A stretch of DNA of 64,000 nucleotides from Papio anubis (taxonomy: Eukaryota > Chordata > Mammalia > Primates > Cercopithecidae). Where the stretch lies: the NCBI RefSeq assembly GCF_008728515.1, contig NC_044976.1, positions 208,941,467 to 209,005,466 on the forward strand, in the 5' to 3' direction. The position numbers and the translations under genes were made by a program. A model generated the notes under the pieces. It had not been told where the DNA came from, ran no database searches, and was given only the letters and a program-made list of their open reading frames with translations. Shown in pieces: positions 22,690 through 34,463 of the stretch. Position 1 is the stretch's first letter, and every line of letters starts with the position of its first letter.

Positions 22690-24120
22690 TTGTCTTTGTT
22701 TTTCAAAATAATGTCTTTTGTCAGTACTTTGAATTTTGGCCATTCTAGTAGGTGTTTATCTCATTGTTGTTTTAATTTGGAATTTCTCGATGACATATGA
22801 TGTTTATGTTTACAGGCTTACTTTCCATCTGTGTATCTTCTTGGTGAGCAATCAGTCAAGGATTTGGCCCATGTTTTAATTGGGTTATTTATTTTTCTTA
22901 TAGTTGAATTTTAAGTGTTATTTGTATATTTTGGATGAATATACCTTTATCTGATACATGTTTTGCAAATATTTTCTCTCAGTCTGTGGCTTGTATTCTC
23001 TTTCTCTTGACAGTATCTTGAACAAAGCAGAAGCTTTTAATTTTAATGAAGTTCAACTTATCAATTATTTCTTTTATGGATCACATCTTTGATGTTTTAT
23101 CTAAAAAGTAATTGCCATACCCAAAGTCATCTAGAGTTTCTCCGTTGTTATCTTTTAGGAGTTACCTAGTTTTACATTTTATAGTTAGATCTATGATCCA
23201 TTTTGGATAAAATTTTATAAATGTTTTAAGATCTATGTCTAGATATCTTTTTTCTTTTTTGCATGTGGATGTCCGGTTGTTCCAGCACGATTTGTTGAAA
23301 CGATATCTTTGTTCCTGGCATTGCATTTGTTCCTTTGTCAAAGATCAGTGGCTGTACTTATTCAGTGCTTCTTCTTGAGCTCTTTTTTCCTGTTCTTTTG
23401 ATCAATTTATCTAGTCTTTCACCAATACCGCTCTGTCTTGATTAGAGTAGTTTTACAGTAAGCTTTGAAGTTGGGTAATGCCAGTCCTCCAGGTTTGTTC
23501 TTCTTCAACATCCAGTTGGCTATTCTGGGTCTTTTGCCTCTCTGTATAAATTATAGAATCAAATTTGCCAGTATTATAAAATATCTTGCTGGGATTCTGA
23601 CTGGCATTGCATTGAATCAATAGACCAAGTTGAGAAGAATTGACATCTCGACAATATTGAGTCTTCCTATCTAGGAGCATGGAATATCTCTCCATTTATA
23701 GTTCTTCGATTTCTTTCATTGGCATTTTGAAGTTATCCTTGTGTAGATCTTTTACTTTTTTTTAAGTTTTATTTCTAAGTCTGTCATTTTGTAGAGTGCT
23801 AATATAAATGGTATTGTGTTTTAAATTTCAATTTTTCCCTGTTCATTGCTGGTTTATAGGTAAGCAACTGACTTTTATGTATTATTCTTATATCCTGAAA
23901 CCTTGCTAAAATTCCGGGAGTTTTGTGTTGATTCTTCTGGATTTTCTACATAGAGATTCAGGCCGTCTACACACAAATTAAGTTTTATTTCTCCCTTATC
24001 AATCTGTATACCTTTTGTTTTATTTTTTGTCTACCTGCATTAATGAGGGTTTCCAGTACTATGTTGGAAAAGAGTAGCGAGAGGGTAAATCCTTGTCTTG
24101 TTTCTGAACTTAGTGGTGAA
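22690..24120 (-). mobile_element. L1 (L1M-like) ORF2 3' region, antisense
   Basis: Minus-strand L1 with landmarks in the expected order on the plus strand: 'ttgcaaatattttctctcagtctgtggcttgta', 'agcagaagcttttaattttaatgaagtt', 'gcatgtggatgtccggttgttccagca', 'tgaagttgggtaatgccagtcctccaggtttgttctt', 'ttgagtcttcctatctaggagcatgga'. It is heavily mutated, with no long open frame left. Confidence 0.88.
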
Positions 24121-25424
24121 GAAATTTGTCATCAAGCTTCTTTTTTAAGTTTACTGGGTTTGTGGAGTTTCTAGGTAGAGAATTTAAGTGTGTTTTGCAT
24201 GCCTCCCTTATCTCAGTCCTCTCGTTCTGACTCCTGGCTGCTGAACTTGATCTAGGAGAAAACTTGCAGACGAGAGATACTTTATTTGGAATGATACCAT
24301 GGCAGAAATAAAAATTGTGAAATCTGAAGGACTCTCTCAATCCATCATATAATCTTCTCTATACCCAAATGTCACTTCCATAAATGAAGATTAAATTAGC
24401 CCATTGAATATTTGATAACTCACACATGTTTGTCAGCACATGTCATTTTTTTTGTAGAAATAACAGAAATGTAAGTAGAGTGCTAAATTGCACATCAAAA
24501 TATTCTGATTCTTTTCCCTCAGTATGTTTTCTCACAGGTCATATTTTTAATATTTAACATGTGGCCTATTTGGTTAGTATATATATTTCTCTAAAAATAA
24601 ACTGAATATTCAAATCTAAACTTTTAAAAAATGCCTAATAAAATAAAATTTTTGTCTAAAAATGCATGAGGACTGCAGGTGGCTTATGAATGTTGTATTG
24701 ACTTTATAAAAAAGCATTACATAAATTTTTAAAAGTATATTAATCAACCAGAAAATATCTCATATCTGTGTAACCTCAATAGGGCATCTAGGGTAATTTG
24801 CAATTGTTCATGTTTTTGTTTGTTTGTTTGTTTTTAATTCTGGGGTAAGGATACTGTTAGGGTAATATATATTATCTTACCTTAAAAAATTTCACAATAT
24901 TTATAATTGAAGAAGAGCTATGTCTGTTGCAGTCATTTTTCTACCATAAACAAAGAGGGAATTATTTCTGAGGACTTTAACTTATTTATTTTTCCAAAAG
25001 CTTGCCACATGGCTTCAAATGCATTCCACACAAACAATTATTGTGAGAAATGAGAAGTGACAATGCATTTAACCCCTTGCATCCTATTTTTTGACAGGCA
25101 GAAATTTGCATCTTAAATGAATAACATGTGATGGAATATGCCAAACTGTCATCATTTGGCCAAATGATACAAAATGATTGTGATTTATTTACTTCACAAT
25201 AGATAAAAATAAAGTACTCTTAATAAAAAGTTAGATGCCTAAAATGTACTATATTTTATGTTTATTAAGACAAAAGCTCAGTAAAAAGTCTCTGAACTTC
25301 TTTGGAGCATGAGCTATGAAATTGAGACTCTGCTGACTTTTGGCTTGGTAGCTGAATGAGATTGTAGGATATTATAACCCTGGTCATCTACCTTTTACTA
25401 TCAAGAACTTAGATAACTGATGAC
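24121..25424. other. Unique AT-rich interval; candidate conserved non-coding stretch
   Basis: No gene. A (GTTT)n run is at 24811-24834. The part at 24960-25260 has few simple repeats, holds an octamer ATTTGCAT at 25104-25111 and a perfect 18-bp palindrome at 25151-25168, and looks unlike a decayed repeat. Regulatory function is only a guess. Confidence 0.35.
24811..24834. repeat. (GTTT)n microsatellite
   Basis: About five GTTT units. Confidence 0.85.
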
Positions 25425-25440
25425 TGCTCTCTCTCGCGCG

Positions 25441-25483
<43 letters not shown>
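25425..25483. repeat. (CT)n microsatellite with CGCG-rich interruption
   Basis: A run of about 20 pure CT units at 25444-25483, preceded by a short CT run broken by 'gcgcgtgcg'. The interruption is the only dense CpG cluster in several kilobases. Confidence 0.92.
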
Positions 25484-25487
<4 letters not shown>

Positions 25488-25744
25488 AGATTGCCAGAAA
25501 GTTGAGCTTTTTGTGTGTGCTTACTTGCAACAATCGTTTGCAGGCTAGTCCTGCTAATGTAACTCTTTTTTTCTTCATTAGCTAAGATTTGAAAGAATGT
25601 ATAGTATTAACAGAGGGGTAACTATTCCCAGGAGAGGAGAACATCGTAAGCAGTTATGCAAACACATTAAATAAAGGAAAATAGCTGTATGTTAAGAAAT
25701 TTGCAAAGAGTTTCCGAAACCTTGAAAATATCATTTTAAACTCT

Positions 25745-25872
25745 GACCTTCAGCTTATCTGTAAAATGGGCATCGTGATACTCGCAAAAAGCTGCTATGA
25801 GAATTAGAGTGGACAGTGCATGTGAAAGTGCTTAGCGCATGAGATAGACTTAGTAAATATTAATGACATTTC
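25745..25872 (+). repeat. MIR
   Basis: Sense MIR: 'cagcttatctgtaaaatgggcatcgtgatactcgc', 'ctatgagaattagagtgg', 'gtgaaagtgcttagcgcatgagatagacttagtaaatatta'. Confidence 0.7.
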
Positions 25873-26069
25873 ATCTCCTTTGGGTATTTTTTGAGCTCCT
25901 ATTCACATATCAAATAGTTTAATACTGTTATATCAAAGAGTATGGTTAAGCCCAGATTGTTTTCCACTAGCTGTATGAGATAGCAGGTGTTCACAACCTC
26001 ATGAAGCTTCAGTTCCTTTACGCTGAAATGGGGAAAAGCGGTGCATGAATCTTGCAGGACTTCTGGGAG

Positions 26070-26615
26070 GATTAAAGCAGGGCCCCCTAACCCTGGGCCA
26101 CAGATAGGTACTGGTCTGCTGTGGCCTGTTACGAAGCAGGCCGCACAGCAGGAGGTGAGTGGCGGTCCAGCGAGCCAAACTTCTGTATTTACAGCCACTC
26201 CCTGTTGCTCGCTTTACTGCCTGAGCTCTGCCTCCTGTCAGATCAATGGTGGCATTAGATTCTCATAGAAGCACAAACCCTATTGTGAACTGTACATGCA
26301 AAGGATCTAGGCTGCACGCTCCTTATGAGAATCTAATGACTGTTGATCTGTCTCTGTCTCTCCCATCACACCAAGATGTGACCATCTAGTTGCAGGAAAA
26401 CAGTGTCAGGACTCCCACTGATTCTACATAATGATGAGTTGTATAATTTTTTTCTTATATGTTGCAATATAATAATAATAGAACTAAAGTACACAATAAA
26501 TGTAATGTGCTTGAATCATCCTGAAACCACCGTCCTCCTCCCCGGTCCATAGAAAAATTGTCTTCCATGATATCGATCCCTGGTGCCCGAAAGTTTGGAG
26601 GCCACTGAATTAAAG
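26070..26615. repeat. 8-bp target duplications of the MER1 element
   Basis: 'gattaaag' at 26070-26077 and 'aattaaag' at 26608-26615, 7 of 8 identical. Eight bases is the hAT duplication length. Confidence 0.85.
26078..26607 (+). mobile_element. MER1-type hAT-Charlie DNA transposon, non-autonomous
   Basis: 530 bp with CAG...CTG ends that form an imperfect inverted repeat (start 'cagggccccctaaccc', end 'gtttggaggccactg'). Internal landmarks are 'gcaggccgcacagcaggaggtgagtggcgg', 'gcctcctgtcagatcaatggtggcattagattctcatag' and 'cttatgagaatctaatg'. Its length fits MER1A/B, which are deletion derivatives without transposase. Confidence 0.9.
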
Positions 26616-26714
26616 GAGACAATGTATATAAATCTTGGCTTATAGTAAGTTCTTGGAAAGTGCTAGTTGTGTCTTATCACTGATTACAGTATCTCAATAA
26701 AACCTTGACACTTG

Positions 26715-26870
26715 GGTTAGGGTTATTTATTTCCCTCAATTTATAAATGTGAAAGCTGAGGTGCAGAGAGGTTAAGTAACTTGCCCAAATTCACACAGCA
26801 GATATGTGGCTAAACAAGAGTTCGAACTTCCCGACCTCCCAAACCTCACTTTCCTATTTATTTTACATCA
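26715..26870 (-). repeat. MIR, antisense
   Basis: Well kept core complement: 'gctgaggtgcagagaggttaagtaacttgcccaaattcacacagcagatatgtggctaa', then 'gagttcgaac'. Confidence 0.8.
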
Positions 26871-27266
26871 CTTGCCATTCCTGTATTTTTCATTTAGACC
26901 ATAAACAAATTAGCAACATGAATTTATCATCAACATAATATGGCTTATACAGTTGATCCAGAATTTAGTGAAGCATATATAATACATGAGATTTTCAATT
27001 ACCAGTCATTATTGATGGTAGCCAGGTCAAAAGTATCTTTCAGACATTCTAGAAGAGTCATGGAGTTACAAGTTTTTAACATCTGAAATCTGAATCCTTT
27101 CCCCACACCCAGGCACTACTTTTATCTTTAGAAATGAACGTTTTTTGAAAGACTCATTTTGGAAAGCAAGATTTTGATTGTCTTTGTCTTGTATATTCTA
27201 CTTTAAAATTCAATATGGTGAACCAGGAATAAATAATCAGTGCACGTGATGAGATAAAGACAGTTT
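26871..27266. other. Unique AT-rich sequence, nothing recognised
   Basis: About 400 bases without a supported feature. Confidence 0.5.
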
Positions 27267-27267
27267 C

Positions 27268-27541
27268 TTCCCAGCACTTTGAGAGGCTGAGGTGGGCGGA
27301 TCATGAGGTCAGGAGTTCGAGACCAGTCTGGCAAATATGGTGAAACCCCTTGTCTACTAAAAATACAAAAATTAGCTGGACATGGTGGCACGTGCCTGTA
27401 GTCCCACCTACTCAAGAGGCTGAGGCAGAAGGATCGTTTGAACCTGGGAGGCAGAGGTTGCAGTGAGCCGAGATCATGCCACTTCACTCTAGCCTGGGCA
27501 ACAGAGTGAGACTCCATCTCAAAAACAACAACAACAAAAAA
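27268..27541 (+). mobile_element. AluS, 5'-truncated, sense
   Basis: Starts at 'cccagcactttgagaggctgagg', so about the first 35 bases are missing. It then runs through both arms to an (AAC)n tail. No convincing target duplication was found. Confidence 0.9.
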
Positions 27542-27839
27542 CCATTTCCACGCGTTTTAATTTAATTGCTTTTTAAAGAGCATGAGGAAAGACTAAGTTA
27601 CTCAAATACATTTTGTTGACTATCTGTAATAAGCAAAAGTAATCAGTTCATTAAATATATGCAGGAGAATAGTAAATATAATGGAAGCCTTTCACCTGTT
27701 CATAAGAGAATCAAATGAATGTGGGTTTGAACCGAAATCCAGCCTTCACTTAACCCTGCTGCCCCCTCACCTCAAATAATTCTCAATTTCGCTGTTAAAC
27801 TGTATGCATATTATAAGTGGGAGGCTCATTTATTGGTTG

Positions 27840-28010
27840 CAGTGTCTCCCAAACTAAGGTCCACCAAGGACATATCCCATGAGATGCTCTTGGTGGAGTA
27901 TGGAGAAAACAAATATGACCAAAGGTAGACAATTTGTCAACCCGGGTTAAGACCCCTTCGATTTTTCTATAGGCTTGAAATTTTTCAGACCCCGAAGTTT
28001 GGGAGAAAAA
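27840..28010. mobile_element. Small DNA-transposon-like element with inverted termini
   Basis: A perfect 11-bp inverted repeat, 'tctcccaaact' at 27845-27855 and its complement at 27996-28006, bounds about 162 bp. The left end CAGTGTCTCCCAAACT resembles hAT-Charlie termini. There is no transposase and no clear 8-bp target duplication. The family is not identified. Confidence 0.45.
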
Positions 28011-29377
28011 AGCCAGAGGCTATTGCCAATATCCTGATAGAAATTAACCTATTACTACAGTTAAGAGCATTTCAGGTCACGATAGGAAAATCTGTACATC
28101 AGTATTTATTAAGGAAAAGTTGCTGGGCAATAGTTGCAGGTGAAATCTCCTTGTCTGAAAGACAGAGGCACAGTGGCTGGGCTACCAAGGGATCAGCAGT
28201 CTGCCCCATCCCATCCCTTCTCCTCCTGAATTTAGCCCAGTCTATATTTGACACAAAGACTTAGTCCACAGACTAGTGAACTAATGTATTTCCATTGCAC
28301 AAATTTACCTTTGAAAAGTTTTATGCATATATTTTTGTGTCAGTTGGCATTTTTATTTAAATTTTGCCAATCATTTGTTGACAGGATCAAAGGGAAAATA
28401 GCATTTCACTTCCTCTTTCCAGACACCTATTTACAAAGTAAAAGTCTCTATTTTTTTCATCTTTACCTTTCTGACTTTTTGGATTACTGCTATCTAATAA
28501 TTTATAGTAAGATTAGTATATTTTTATCCCTCTGTGCTCAGAATTAGCTACTGAAATTGACATCTGTTTACATAAATTTAGTTTAAGGGTATAATTTGGA
28601 GATAATTTGAATGTAATTCCTTCAATGTAAATAATATAAAAATGTAGCATGTTATGTACAATTTTCTAGATAAATAAAAATTTATACAGATGCTCCTCTA
28701 AGAAACTAAACTAAAATTCTAAATTTAAACTAAAATTCTAAGATTACATATTGTAGTTGAAATCAAGCATCCTTTATGAGATGCACCAAATATAGCCTCT
28801 TCTGTATGTTTGAAGACATACCAAGATTAACTTGCAAAATTTGTTGTAATTTCTTATTTGATAATAGAAATCTGGTTTTCTATGATTGACACATCAATTG
28901 TTAGTGATTCATAAGTTAATCAGCTCATTAGTTGGGTTAAGGCAGGGATAAGTATTCTCTTTTTAATCATCAAAAGAAGATCTACCTAGAAATGAATTGT
29001 TAGTAGACATATTTTTAACACAGAGAATATTCAATATTAATCAAATTTATTTTGACTTCTCAAATATTTTATCCATAAGAGAATTATTCTCTCTGTTTCC
29101 TGCCATTACAACTTACCTTGCCATTTTCATGTGGTTAAAAACTAGTTTTTACTCTTTCACTTTTCTCTCTCCTAAGGCTCAAAATGTATTGTCTCATATA
29201 CCAAATACCAAATGTTTAACTCGAAATGTACTCAGTTATTGCTGAGGAAAAATTATTTTGTTTAACCCTCATAATAGATTAGTATTCTTGTACCCAAGAA
29301 ATACATACAAACATTTAAGTTGAAATCAGGAATATGTGGGGATGAGAATGGTTGATGTCATGAGTACCCCAGTATTT
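28011..29377. other. Unique AT-rich sequence, no gene supported
   Basis: A 99-codon plus frame at 28248-28547 has no domain and AT-driven composition (F, Y, L, S rich). It is most likely chance. A 19-bp tandem duplication lies at 28707-28744 ('aaactaaaattctaa' twice). Confidence 0.5.
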
Positions 29378-29791
29378 AACAGTGATATGGTTTGTATGTG
29401 TCCTCACCTAAATCTCATGTTGAATTGCAATCCTCAGTGTTGGAGGTGGGGCCTGGTGGGAGATGATTGGATCATGGGGGTGGATTTCTCGTGAATTGTT
29501 TAGCACCATCCCCTTGGTGCTATCCTGGTGATAATGAGCTCTCATGAGATCTGGCTATCGGACAGTGTGGCACCTTGCTTGCTCTCTCTTGCTGCCAATC
29601 CCGCCATGTGAGACACCTGCTCTCTCGCGTCACCCTCCACCATGATTGAGTGCTTCCTGAGGCCCCAGACATTTGTGTTATGCTTCTTGTACAGCCTGCA
29701 AAACCATAAGCCAATTAAACCTCTTTTCTTTGTAAATTTCCAGTCTCAGGTATTTCTTTATAGCAATGCAGGAACAGCCCAATACAAACAG
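29378..29791 (+). repeat. 5-bp target duplications of the MST LTR
   Basis: 'aacag' at 29378-29382 and 29787-29791, exact and directly abutting the LTR ends. Confidence 0.9.
29383..29786 (+). mobile_element. MST-type (MaLR) solo LTR
   Basis: 404 bp from TGATATGG to CCCAATACA. Blocks: 'ctcatgttgaattgcaatcctcagtgttggaggtggggcctggtggga', 'ggatcatgggggtgga', 'tcctgaggcccca', 'cttgtacagcctgcaaaaccataagccaattaaacctcttttc'. No internal region adjoins, so two LTRs recombined to one. Confidence 0.93.
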
Positions 29792-30825
29792 GTATAGCAG
29801 GTGTGTCACAATTTAAGTCAGACCAATAACTAAAATAGCATCCTAACCAGATCTTTCCAGCTCTTAGAGCAGTAAGCTCCCTTAGGAAGATTTGATATTG
29901 ACCCTGTTTTAGGGAAGCTTTGATGTATTTGCTGAGGCATTTGTTGATTTTCAAAAGGCAACTTCAATTTAAGGCATTTTGTACCTACGTAACATACTGT
30001 TAGTACAAACTTATGAAGGGTTTCCAATATATCCTGATAAAAATCCTCTCTCTTTGGAGTTATATAATTACAGAGCACAGAAAAAAAATGGAATTTGACC
30101 CAATATGAACTTGAAGGAATCAGGATTGGCAGTGAGTGTAAAAATAGACATACAAAGGAAATCTTTTAGAATATAGTTTATTATTCAGGTTTGTATTAAA
30201 ATGAATTAGATTGTGGTCCTCCCACAGTTCTGTGGCAGCATCCAGAATTCTATTATATTTACTTCCAATTACTGCAGCAAACCTAGACTTCAACTATTAG
30301 CCAAAGACTAAAGATACTCCTTTGCTGTTGCCAATATATAGACCAGTTTCGGGCTTTCCAGTGCTAGACAGATGGTCATTCCCAGGCTAATATTGCCTTA
30401 TTTCCACTTGCCTTCTTCCATGCAAGAGGAGCTATTTTAGACCTTTAGAGTTATGGCTCCAGTGAAGTCAGAGGCTTTGGGAAGACAGTGAATCTCTGAG
30501 GATGTAAGAAAACAGTAGGCCTTCTTCTTCCTCCTGCAAGGCAGCTTCCTTCCAGAATTATTCACTAAAAATCTGTGCTTCACAAAATTCTCTGGAATTC
30601 TCAAGCGGTGACATGATAATATTGGTTTTCTATCATTACAATGAATATAAATATGCATTTTTAAATTTTTCAGTAAATATTTGAAGTGATTTCTGATGCT
30701 GAAATACAATGCCATGTGAATTATGCTAAATTGTCAAACGACTTCTTCATGAACTGGTTTTATAGGCAGGCATGAAATTTTATTGCACAATTGGATGTGG
30801 GTTGTGCGCATAGCAGAGGGATGTA
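29792..30825. other. Unique sequence, nothing recognised
   Basis: About 1 kb with no supported gene or repeat. Minus-strand frames of up to 92 codons have no recognisable domain. Confidence 0.5.
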
Positions 30826-31139
30826 CAGCCAGCCTTCCACCCCCGCAGATCCAACCAATCTCAGATTTAATACACTAAACAACAACAACAACGAAATAAC
30901 AGTACAACAATAAAAAATAGCACTAATTCAAAAACTAGTGCAGTCTGACAACTATTTACATGGCCCTTACATTGTACTAGGTATTACAAGTAATCTAGGG
31001 ATGATTTAAGGTACATGGGAGAATATGTGTAGGGTATATGCAAATTCTGTGCCATTTCATATGAGACATGAGCATCCAAGGATATTGGCATTCAAGGGGC
31101 TCCTGGAACCAGTGCCCCAAGGATACCGAGTGATGACTG
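30826..31139 (+). mobile_element. MER2 (Tigger-type) DNA transposon, non-autonomous
   Basis: Landmarks match MER2 in order: 'cagccttccaccccc...gatccaaccaatc' at the left, 'gacaactatttacatgg', 'gtattacaagtaatctagggatgattta', 'gagcatccaaggatattggca' and 'cctggaaccagtgccccaaggataccgagtgatgactg' at the right. A TA precedes the left end (30824-30825). The right TA appears mutated to GA. No transposase. Confidence 0.88.
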
Positions 31140-31169
31140 GATATTTTGTTTTTTGCCATAGTGTTCTTC

Positions 31170-31690
31170 TTACAGTGTGATGAAGAAACACCCCTATCAA
31201 AAGACAGGTGTATGTTCTCATCCGTTGAATGTAGGCAGACTGTTGTAACTTCCTCATCCCGTAAACAGTGGTGTGTAATTTCCAAGTCATGTCACAAAAG
31301 CCTTTGTGGCATCCTTCTTGCTTTCTTGAATTGCTTGTAAGTAGGGATTTGTAGGTACCATGTCACAACGATCTTGAAGAAACCCTGGAGAGTGAGAGGG
31401 TCACGTGGAGACACACTGAGGCCGTTGGCCACCAGCTGGCACCAATTTGCCAGCCATGTGAGTGAGCCTCCTGGAAGCTGGGGCCAGGGTCCCACCCAAT
31501 CCCTTAGTAGATCCTCCGGGTCTAGCCAACATGTGACTACAACTGCATGAAAGACCTTAAATGAAACCTACTCAGCCAAACTCTTCCTAAGTCCTGTCCA
31601 AACAAAACCAAGAAGGATAAGAAATGATTATTATTGTTTCAAGCTACCACATTTTCGTGTAGCAGACACTGACTTTGGTTGGACATGTAC
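31170..31690 (+). mobile_element. MLT1 (MaLR) LTR
   Basis: Old MaLR LTR: 'gtgtaatttccaagtcatgtcacaaaagcctttgtggc', 'acgtggagacacactgagg', 'caccaatttgccagccatgtgagtgagcc', 'gactacaactgcatgaaagacc', 'ttattattgtttcaagctaccacattt'. Diverged throughout, with soft edges. Confidence 0.8.
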
Positions 31691-33236
31691 GTTCTCTGCA
31701 TATTCTGCTTTTATGCATGTGGAGAAATGGGCTTTCTGGGCTGCTGACAATCAGGAGGTAGAGACATTGTTTGGGCGGATGCAGTTAGGCTTCGAGTCCA
31801 CTTTATCCTTCCATGTACTATGTGGCCTTAGAACTGCTGAGGTTGGTTTGAGAAAACGGAACTCTTAATGGGTATGAACATTCCTGTACAAGAGTTCATC
31901 CATCATGTGTGTCTTTCTGGAAAGGTCATATGTAGAAAAGTTAGTGGTGTAGCAAAATTTTGAGCTTTTCAGACCTGGCAAAATGCGTTGTTGAGTGCAT
32001 AGTGTTACTACTTGTGTCCATTATGAACCATGAGCCCAGGAAGGCTCTGCTGAGACAGGCTGCATTTCCTCCAGCCTTACCCTCCTAAGATCAGGCATCC
32101 TGACTAAGGGAAGCATAGAATTTAGCCCGCTGTGTGTGGGGTGGGGTGGATTCTTCCCACCTGTCTAATCCACCCAAGAAACAGTAGTGAAAAAAAGAAG
32201 AAAATGACAAAAATCGAGCTGATTGCATATGTAGATAATATATGCTATATGTACATGTACGTAGAATGTATACGTATTATATTTATAGATGTATGGTCAT
32301 TTTTGACCACTCACAGTGTATCAGACATGATAATTTTCGACGTGTCAAGTTAGAAATTACCATTCTACCTCACTAAATTATCTCAAAAATCTTGATACCT
32401 ACTATTTACATATTTTATAAATTAAGTAACCTAAGTCTAAACAAGACGACTGGTCCACAGACCAGTATCCTACATGCAAGCTGCAATAGGAAAATAATTT
32501 CTCAGCAGTGATGTTTTGCAAGTGAAAATAACATTTAAAAATTACAGAAAAGCCGATGAATGGAAATAATCAGTGACAGATGTGGTTTAAGATAAAAATA
32601 AAATCTGAATCCATTTTCCCCAGTGTGTAAAAATGTTTTATGTTGTTTCTTGAAAATTCTCATTTGATGACCCTCTCTAATTGTCATATTAATTCTGAAA
32701 TTCTGATTTTAGTCAATTTTCATTTTCAAAACAGAACCAGGAACAAAAAGCGTACCCTAGGGGCATCCAATCAACAATAAGCAACTATTGTATGTTTGTT
32801 GGAACATATGTTTCAGGAGGGCTGAAAGCATAGCTGAAGTGATAAGATATACAAACAAAATCAATGGGATAAAACAGTGTGATAGCATCAAGTAAAATGT
32901 TTTTGTTTAGATTTTTGTGTAGTATAGAGGTGACAACCAGAAAAGGAGTTGTCAGCTCACGAAATTGAATAAATGAAATAATAAATTAATGAACAGAATA
33001 CTTCTGATGGGAAATCACACACAGCACTTCATTAGAAAATAGGAGCTACAGCGTGAAACTGACCGGCAAGGGATGCTGAATTATGGTCATCTTGTAAAAT
33101 TTAATGCCACATTTCTCAACTTTAAAATATTAAACCCACCAAAAACACTAAACCTGCATCCCACCTTTGTAACACTTTTGAAAACCATATAACCTCACCT
33201 GCTGTTAATTCTAGATCTTTACAGATTCCAAGAATA

Positions 33237-33271
<35 letters not shown>

Positions 33272-34185
33272 GCATACATGTGAGTTTCTCATATTATTTG
33301 CCTTTTTAATTTTTTGAGAAATAGGCCTTGTGTGATTTTCCAAATAAGTACAAATTGTACTGACAGCATATATTTTTATCTCCTCAAGAAGACAGTTCCT
33401 TGTCATTGTTCTTTCCAGCAACCTGACATTTCATTTAAGTAACCTGTTCTCCACTTTGTAATATGTTAGCTATCATCCCAGCAAAATTGTTCTGCAGCTC
33501 TAGAGAGTGGTAGTTTAGTTTTTTTTTTTTTTTTTTGGAAATACTGACAGAGAATTCCATTATTTGTTGCCAAGACCCCTCTCAGGGTTGGTTAACTACA
33601 TGTGCAACTAAAATTGGATAAATGTAATGAAGAAAATTGATATTGTAGAGGTTTCACGGTTACATAGAATTAGTGAATTCTACCAACTGAATTTATAACC
33701 TGAGCATGAAAACCAGATCCTTTTTCGTATTTAAATATTAACCAGGGTAAGCCATGTACTACCTTAACAATAAAAATAAATAAAATTAAACAAACACACA
33801 CAAAAAGTTTGAAGAAAGAGAATGATAAAAGCTCAGTGGATTCTTTGAGCTGCAGCTTTTTTACTGTGTTGCCCAGTAGCCGGGCTTAGGTCAGAAGACT
33901 TGGTCAAGAAAGGTTCCTTCCAGCCATGGCTCTTTGAATTTTCCTTAAATCTTTTGTGTTTGAAGATGTCTAATTATTTTCTATTTTAATACTTGGATAA
34001 ATTAAGAATTGTTAAAAATTCTTAATTTTTGTTAAGTATTAATAAAGTAAAATTTTTTTTGTAAAGTAAAAGAGAATAAATTCAAGTGTTCCAATCTGTT
34101 AAAATATCCTTTACAATGTACTAACCGGACTATATTATTGAGTGTTTTGCCTCGTTTTTGTTATACAAATTTTCGTGTATGAAGA
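31691..34185. other. Long unique AT-rich interval, no gene seen
   Basis: Contains a TG/TA microsatellite (33237-33272), a T run (33520-33537) and a perfect 12-bp-stem hairpin at 33999-34028 (aaattaagaatt, loop of 6). No coding frame or splice pair could be supported. Confidence 0.5.
33237..33272. repeat. (TG)n(TA)n microsatellite
   Basis: TG units followed by TA units. Explains the histidine/threonine and tyrosine/isoleucine runs on the minus strand. Confidence 0.9.
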
Positions 34186-34188
34186 TGA

Positions 34189-34463
34189 TCCACAGCAGGG
34201 CACAGTGGTTCACACCTGTAATCTCAGCTCTTTGAGAGGCCAAGGAGGGAGGATTGCTTTAGCCCAGGAGTTGGAGACCAGCCTGGGCAACAGAGGGAAA
34301 CCCTGTCTCTACAAATATTTTTAAAATTTGCTCCCAGATACTCGAAAGGCTGATGTAGGAGAACTGCTAGAGTCTAGGAGACTGAGGCCACAGTGGGCCA
34401 GTGATCCCACCACTGCGCTCCAGCCTGGGCAACAGAGCGAGAGGCTGTCCCCAAAAAAGAACA
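34189..34463 (+). mobile_element. AluJ, sense
   Basis: 'ggcacagtggttcacacctgtaatctcagc' start, 'ggattgctttagcccaggagttggagaccagcctgggcaacagagggaaacc' (J-type), then a diverged right arm that ends 'cagcctgggcaacagagcgagaggctgtcccc'. Confidence 0.88.

Larger units (their letters stand above)
25960..26695 (+). repeat. MIR interrupted by a MER1 element
   Basis: The 5' part at 25960-26077 ('ccactagctgtatgagatag', 'cagttcctttacgctgaaatgggga', 'gaggattaaag') continues at 26608-26695 ('aattaaaggagacaatgtata', 'gtaagttcttggaaa'). Removing 26078-26607 plus one target copy restores a collinear MIR. Confidence 0.7.

Noticed and set aside
28248..28547. A 99-codon frame rich in F, Y, L and S
   Set aside because: Composition follows AT-rich DNA, with no domain, splice context or repeat ancestry, so chance is the simplest explanation.
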